In this document: piece after piece, positions 36,119 through 38,930 of the stretch
Layout of the letters: every line of letters starts with the position of its first letter
Numbering within the stretch: the first letter of the stretch is position 1
DNA from: Methylomonas methanica
GTDB lineage: Bacteria; Pseudomonadota; Gammaproteobacteria; Methylococcales; Methylomonadaceae
Length of the DNA: 38,930 nt
NCBI GenBank assembly: GCA_001644045.1
Contig: LUUF01000075.1
Location: 1 to 38,930 of the forward strand
Direction of reading: 5' to 3'
Translations under genes and position numbers: made by a program
Notes under the pieces: generated by a model
Told to the model about the DNA's origin: nothing
Seen by the model: the letters and a program-made list of their open reading frames with translations, nothing else
Databases searched by the model: none

Positions 36119-36157
36119 GGCGGTAAAGTTTGTAGGGATACGTAAACATAATTTAGC

Positions 36158-36172
36158 AGGGTAGTTTACCCT
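36158..36172. promoter_or_regulatory. palindrome between ygfZ and ygfX, operator candidate
   Basis: AGGGTA and TACCCT form a perfect 6-bp inverted repeat around GTT. It lies 40 bases upstream of ygfZ and 24 bases upstream of the ygfX-like start. It is too short and lacks a T tract, so it is not a terminator. It could be an operator serving both genes, but it could be chance. Confidence 0.3.
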
Positions 36173-36195
36173 AGCTCGGAAAAGGTGCGGCGATT

Positions 36196-36627
36196 GTGTC
36201 GAAAAATCTTGAACAGAGCATGAGTTTTACAATAGGACGATCGCGTGTACTGATAATCATCGTTAGCGCCATCTACGTTCTAACCTTATTGGCTTGTTGG
36301 TTAAACGCGCTGCCTATGCCTTACAAATGGATGCTAACGATGCTGGTATTATTGAGCTGGAAAAGCAATGTGACGTCTGGCGAAATTAACGTCGTTTATC
36401 TGCGCTATACTCCTAATCACGGATGGTCGCTGCTTAGCGATAGCGACCACTACCAGCCGATCGACATTCAAGCGTCAACTGTGGTTACTAGGTTTCTAAT
36501 CGCGTTGCATTGGGTACAGAATAAAGGGAGGCGTCAATCGATGATAATTCCAAAAGATGCAATGAGTAGCAACGATTACCGCAAACTATCGGTTTGTTTA
36601 ATTATTTCAGATCATGGTCACGGTTGA
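36196..36627 (+). CDS. YgfX (CptA)-like membrane protein
   Basis: The 143-residue product starts at a GTG (36196) after GGTG. It has two adjacent membrane helices (about 17-35 and 41-56), a soluble beta-rich part with the typical W-x-L-L segment (GWSLLSDSDHY), then a stretch ending IIPKDAMSSNDYRKLSVCL. That last motif is the YgfX signature (IPDAL-x-x-DDYRRLRVRL). In E. coli, YgfX is described both as a toxin affecting cytoskeletal proteins and as a membrane partner of the flavinylation factor SdhE. Here no sdhE gene is adjacent, so its role is open. The stop overlaps the start of the HDOD gene by one base (TGATG), so the two are coupled. Identification rests on motif and synteny. Confidence 0.65.
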   Translation: MSKNLEQSMSFTIGRSRVLIIIVSAIYVLTLLACWLNALPMPYKWMLTMLVLLSWKSNVTSGEINVVYLRYTPNHGWSLLSDSDHYQPIDIQASTVVTRFLIALHWVQNKGRRQSMIIPKDAMSSNDYRKLSVCLIISDHGHG

Positions 36628-37496
36628 TGAACGCCGGTGTAAAGCAAACAATTGAATTGCAAATGAATTCGCTGAAGAACTTGCCGGTTTTGCCCGAGGC
36701 CAGTTTGCGAATTTTGGCTGCTATTAACACTCCGGAAATACCGATAGATAAACTGGCCGATGCCTTATCGTTATCGTCTGGCTTAGTCGCCAGATTGCTT
36801 GGACTAGCTAATTCCGCCTATTTTGCCCGGGGCAGAAATGTGTCCGATATTCGTACCGCCATTTTTCAGGTCTTGGGGCTGGACTTGGTAAAAGCACTGG
36901 CATTGGCAATTATCTTTAATGTGCTGTTCGATACGCGCAAATGCCAAGGATTTGACGCCGAGTACTTTTGGATACGCTCGTTAACGACAGCCGTATCCGC
37001 GCAAAAACTGGCAGCCGAGATCCCTCAATTGCGTGAGTTTACGCCCTCGACTATTTATTCGGGTGGCTTATTGCTAAACATCGGCATATTGGTGCTCGGT
37101 TATCTGCAGCCTGATGAGTTGCATGGCATTTTTGTCGATAGCAAAAAAAATCGCTTGTCCGTGGCTCAAGAGATTTCACAGCAACTAGGGCAGAGCCATT
37201 ATCAAATTGGTTATTTTTTATTGCATAAATGGCATCTGCCGATGCTGTATCAGGTTTTATTGCAAAACTACGAAAATAAGGATTTTGAGGGTGCGGAACA
37301 GTCTTTATTGGCCCTATTGCGGATTTGTGAGCGATTAAGCGCAACCGTGATTACCGGCCAGCCGATTAATCCGCTAGAGTTTGAAGCGGAATGCCGAAAA
37401 ATCGAGTTGCCGCTTGAACGTGTACTTGAGCTTGCCGAACAATTGGCGGAAAACCAACCGGCTATGCAAAAACTTGCAACTATCATGGGGAATTGA
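36627..37496 (+). CDS. HDOD-domain protein coupled to GAF-GGDEF cyclase
   Basis: I place the start at the ATG at 36627, which overlaps the preceding stop (TGATG); a TTG at 36594 lies inside ygfX. The 289-residue protein is one HDOD domain: LPVLPEASLRILAAIN, LSLSSGLVARLLGLANSAYFARG, RTAIFQVLGLDLVKALAL, SGGLLLNIGILVLGYL and QIGYFLLHKWHLP. The HD dyad is absent (LLNIG), which argues against hydrolase activity. Its stop overlaps the next start in the same way (TGATG), so it probably acts in the pathway of the GAF-GGDEF protein. The giant sensor also has an HDOD protein coupled to it, so an HDOD partner beside a c-di-GMP enzyme occurs twice in this window. Confidence 0.88.
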   Translation: MNAGVKQTIELQMNSLKNLPVLPEASLRILAAINTPEIPIDKLADALSLSSGLVARLLGLANSAYFARGRNVSDIRTAIFQVLGLDLVKALALAIIFNVLFDTRKCQGFDAEYFWIRSLTTAVSAQKLAAEIPQLREFTPSTIYSGGLLLNIGILVLGYLQPDELHGIFVDSKKNRLSVAQEISQQLGQSHYQIGYFLLHKWHLPMLYQVLLQNYENKDFEGAEQSLLALLRICERLSATVITGQPINPLEFEAECRKIELPLERVLELAEQLAENQPAMQKLATIMGN

Positions 37497-38695
37497 TGAA
37501 CCAGCAAAGCGCGGACAATCAGGATGCCAAGTTGACAGGCTTCGGCGTGCAAGACTTGCTGATCGACCTAGTCAATGCGCTGTCCGCGGTGAAGCAGTTG
37601 TCCGAAATCGACTATCAAGTCGATGATGAAAAAGCCCTTATCAGACAAGCTTTGGCAAGCTTAATCCAATATCAAGACATGGAACGCTGTTCTTTCTTTA
37701 TCGTGGATAGCGACGGCTTCTTAAGCAATGTCGCCGGCATCAGTATTCTCGAGCTGGCTAACTCTGAAGCAAGCGTCACTACACCTCTGCGGTTTAAAGT
37801 GGGAGAAGGCTTGATTGGTGCCGCCGCCGCGAGCGGCGTTTTGCAACATTGTCAAAATTGCCATGAAGACAGGCGATTTGAAAAAAGCGGAAAACCCGAT
37901 CAATTGCCAGGCTCGGTTATCAGTGTGCCGGTATTTACCTTCAATCGAACGCTGATTGGCGTTTTAAACGTATCCCATCCGCAAGCAAATTATTTCAGCG
38001 AGTGGCACATCCGTCTGCTCGAAGTGTATAAAAATATTCTTGGCCAACTCATCACAACCCGGCGTTTGGTTCAGCAAATGGAGCAACAAATTGCGTTTAG
38101 GACGGCGGAATTAGAGAGTCTGGTTGCGGAAACCAATCAGCTGAAAGATCATTTTGCCAGTATGTCTATGCACGACCAATTGACAGGCCTGCATAACCGG
38201 CGATTTTTTTACGACCAAGTCGAAGTCGTTATCGCGCATCACAAACGCTACAAAAATAGTTTTTGTCTGTTGGTTATGGACATCGATCATTTCAAGGTAA
38301 TCAATGACCGTTTTGGACATTTGTTCGGCGATCAAGTATTAACCGGTGTGGCCAACGCGTTAAAACGGCAAGTGCGCAATACCGATATTCTGGTACGTTT
38401 TGGCGGCGAGGAGTTTGTGGCGATTTTCACCAACACCCGCTGCGATAATGGTAGAACGTTCGCGGAACGTATTCGGCAGGAAATTAAAACCCTGGAATGG
38501 TTTGTCGATAACGAGGTGGTTAATTTGACCCTGAGTATTGGTTTGTATTGCCTGAATGGCGACTTACTGCAATCCGAACAAATGCCGGACATTGACCAAA
38601 TGATTAATTACGCCGATGCCGCCTTGTATCAAGCCAAAGCCGGCGGGCGCGATCAGACGGTAGTATTCGGAGAATTCCGCTCAGATCGGAATTAA
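37496..38695 (+). CDS. GAF-domain diguanylate cyclase
   Basis: From the ATG at 37496 the protein has 399 residues. A GAF domain (about 45-200) is followed by a coiled coil (about 200-225: QQMEQQIAFRTAELESLVAE) and a GGDEF domain. The active-site motif is GGEEF (303-307), DIDHFKVINDRFGH is present, and the inhibitory I-site RNTD (294-297) lies in the correct position. It should make c-di-GMP with product feedback. It has no membrane helices or signal peptide, so it is cytoplasmic. The GAF sensor has two Cys in HCQNCHED, a possible metal or redox site. It is translationally coupled to the HDOD gene. Confidence 0.92.
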   Translation: MNQQSADNQDAKLTGFGVQDLLIDLVNALSAVKQLSEIDYQVDDEKALIRQALASLIQYQDMERCSFFIVDSDGFLSNVAGISILELANSEASVTTPLRFKVGEGLIGAAAASGVLQHCQNCHEDRRFEKSGKPDQLPGSVISVPVFTFNRTLIGVLNVSHPQANYFSEWHIRLLEVYKNILGQLITTRRLVQQMEQQIAFRTAELESLVAETNQLKDHFASMSMHDQLTGLHNRRFFYDQVEVVIAHHKRYKNSFCLLVMDIDHFKVINDRFGHLFGDQVLTGVANALKRQVRNTDILVRFGGEEFVAIFTNTRCDNGRTFAERIRQEIKTLEWFVDNEVVNLTLSIGLYCLNGDLLQSEQMPDIDQMINYADAALYQAKAGGRDQTVVFGEFRSDRN

Positions 38696-38761
38696 GAATA
38701 CTGCGGATCGTTTTGGCTTATTAATTTTAATTAAAATATCTGAATTTCCGATTACTCTAAC

Positions 38762-38930
38762 TGATCCACCCATCAAAAACGGACAGATCAAGAAGCGAGT
38801 GCTTGTTTAAAATTGGCTTCAAATTCTATCGGGCTTAGGAAGTCGTTGGATGAGTGTAATCTAACGGGATTGCAATCCGTTTCGATATATTCAAATACCG
38901 TTTACCGCATGGCTTTGCGTCTATCAAACC
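38762..38930 (-). mobile_element. right-edge fragment of an IS3-family insertion sequence
   Basis: The element's end seems to lie at 38762, where TGATCCACCCATCAAAAACG begins like an IS3-family terminal repeat (TG start, C- and A-rich body). Inside it, on the minus strand, is the C-terminus of an OrfB transposase. The rest lies beyond the window. The transposase fragment has an in-frame stop, so the copy is probably inactive. Confidence 0.65.
38788..38930 (-). pseudogene. C-terminal fragment of IS3-family OrfB transposase with a nonsense codon
   Basis: On the minus strand the translation ending at the TGA at 38788-38790 reads VFEYIETDCNPVRLHSSNDF, then LSPIEFEANFKQALAS. This is the conserved end of IS3-family integrase-type transposases (pattern FxYIExxYNxxRxHSxxxxxSPxxFE). 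Just before it, at 38902-38904, a TAA interrupts the frame; the context MR-stop-TV suggests a CAA to TAA change in MRQTVFEYIE. The upstream part, FDRRKAM, still fits the family, so this is one gene with a nonsense mutation rather than a frame error. Confidence 0.7.

Noticed and set aside
1-38930. tRNA, rRNA or CRISPR arrays
   Set aside because: I saw no cloverleaf-like sequence, no rRNA-like conserved stretch and no regularly spaced direct repeats; FG-GAP repeats at 2600-4000 are coding and diverged.

Overview
The window reads as chromosomal DNA of a gammaproteobacterium. Supporting genes are a class I adenylate cyclase with a TTG start, YgfZ divergent from a YgfX-like gene, a PhoP/PhoQ-like pair, ComEC, a CsdA/DeaD-type helicase and a Cox15-type heme A synthase. 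Moderate GC content and general gene style suggest Methylococcales, perhaps Methylomonas, but nothing in the window proves methanotrophy.

Layout. Positions 1-4184 (minus strand) hold secreted proteins of unknown function: a short exported protein, a beta-propeller-like protein with a frameshift in its last repeat, and a seven-repeat FG-GAP propeller. CRP/FNR-like palindromes lie upstream of two of them. Positions 4185-6923 hold a b561-type cytochrome divergent from a PhoP/PhoQ-like two-component system. argH follows at 6980-8383. Positions 8431-13242 hold a tightly packed set of seven genes: a FimV-like TPR protein, a pseudo-receiver plus winged-helix protein, a CvnD/MglA-like GTPase, a winged-helix plus Roadblock-like protein, a classical Roadblock/LC7 protein, a free-standing Aer-type PAS protein and a signal-peptide-less PhnD-like binding protein. 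A histidine phosphatase gene and cyaA (13901-16699) follow, then a calcium-loop protein.

Positions 18148-26733 hold a TonB-dependent receptor, a YfiR-family periplasmic protein, a 1697-residue CHASE8/hybrid-kinase/GGDEF/EAL protein and an HDOD protein. This looks like an envelope-to-c-di-GMP signalling unit. Next come a convergent PepSY membrane protein, then comEC, a PilZ protein and an orphan YbdD/YjiX small protein. On the minus strand there is a DEAD-box helicase with its own terminator, and then a ygfZ-HDOD-cox15 group. A ygfX-like gene is divergent from ygfZ and is followed by a coupled HDOD and GAF-GGDEF pair. The right edge is a decayed IS3-family element.

The theme is second-messenger signalling: one cAMP synthase, two GGDEF domains, one EAL domain, one PilZ protein and three HDOD proteins. 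The best candidate for an undescribed system is the GTPase/Roadblock/PAS/PhnD-like cluster at 8431-13242. It resembles the GTPase-Roadblock-winged-helix part of the Streptomyces conservons, but here it carries soluble redox-type and ligand-binding-type sensors and sits just upstream of adenylate cyclase.
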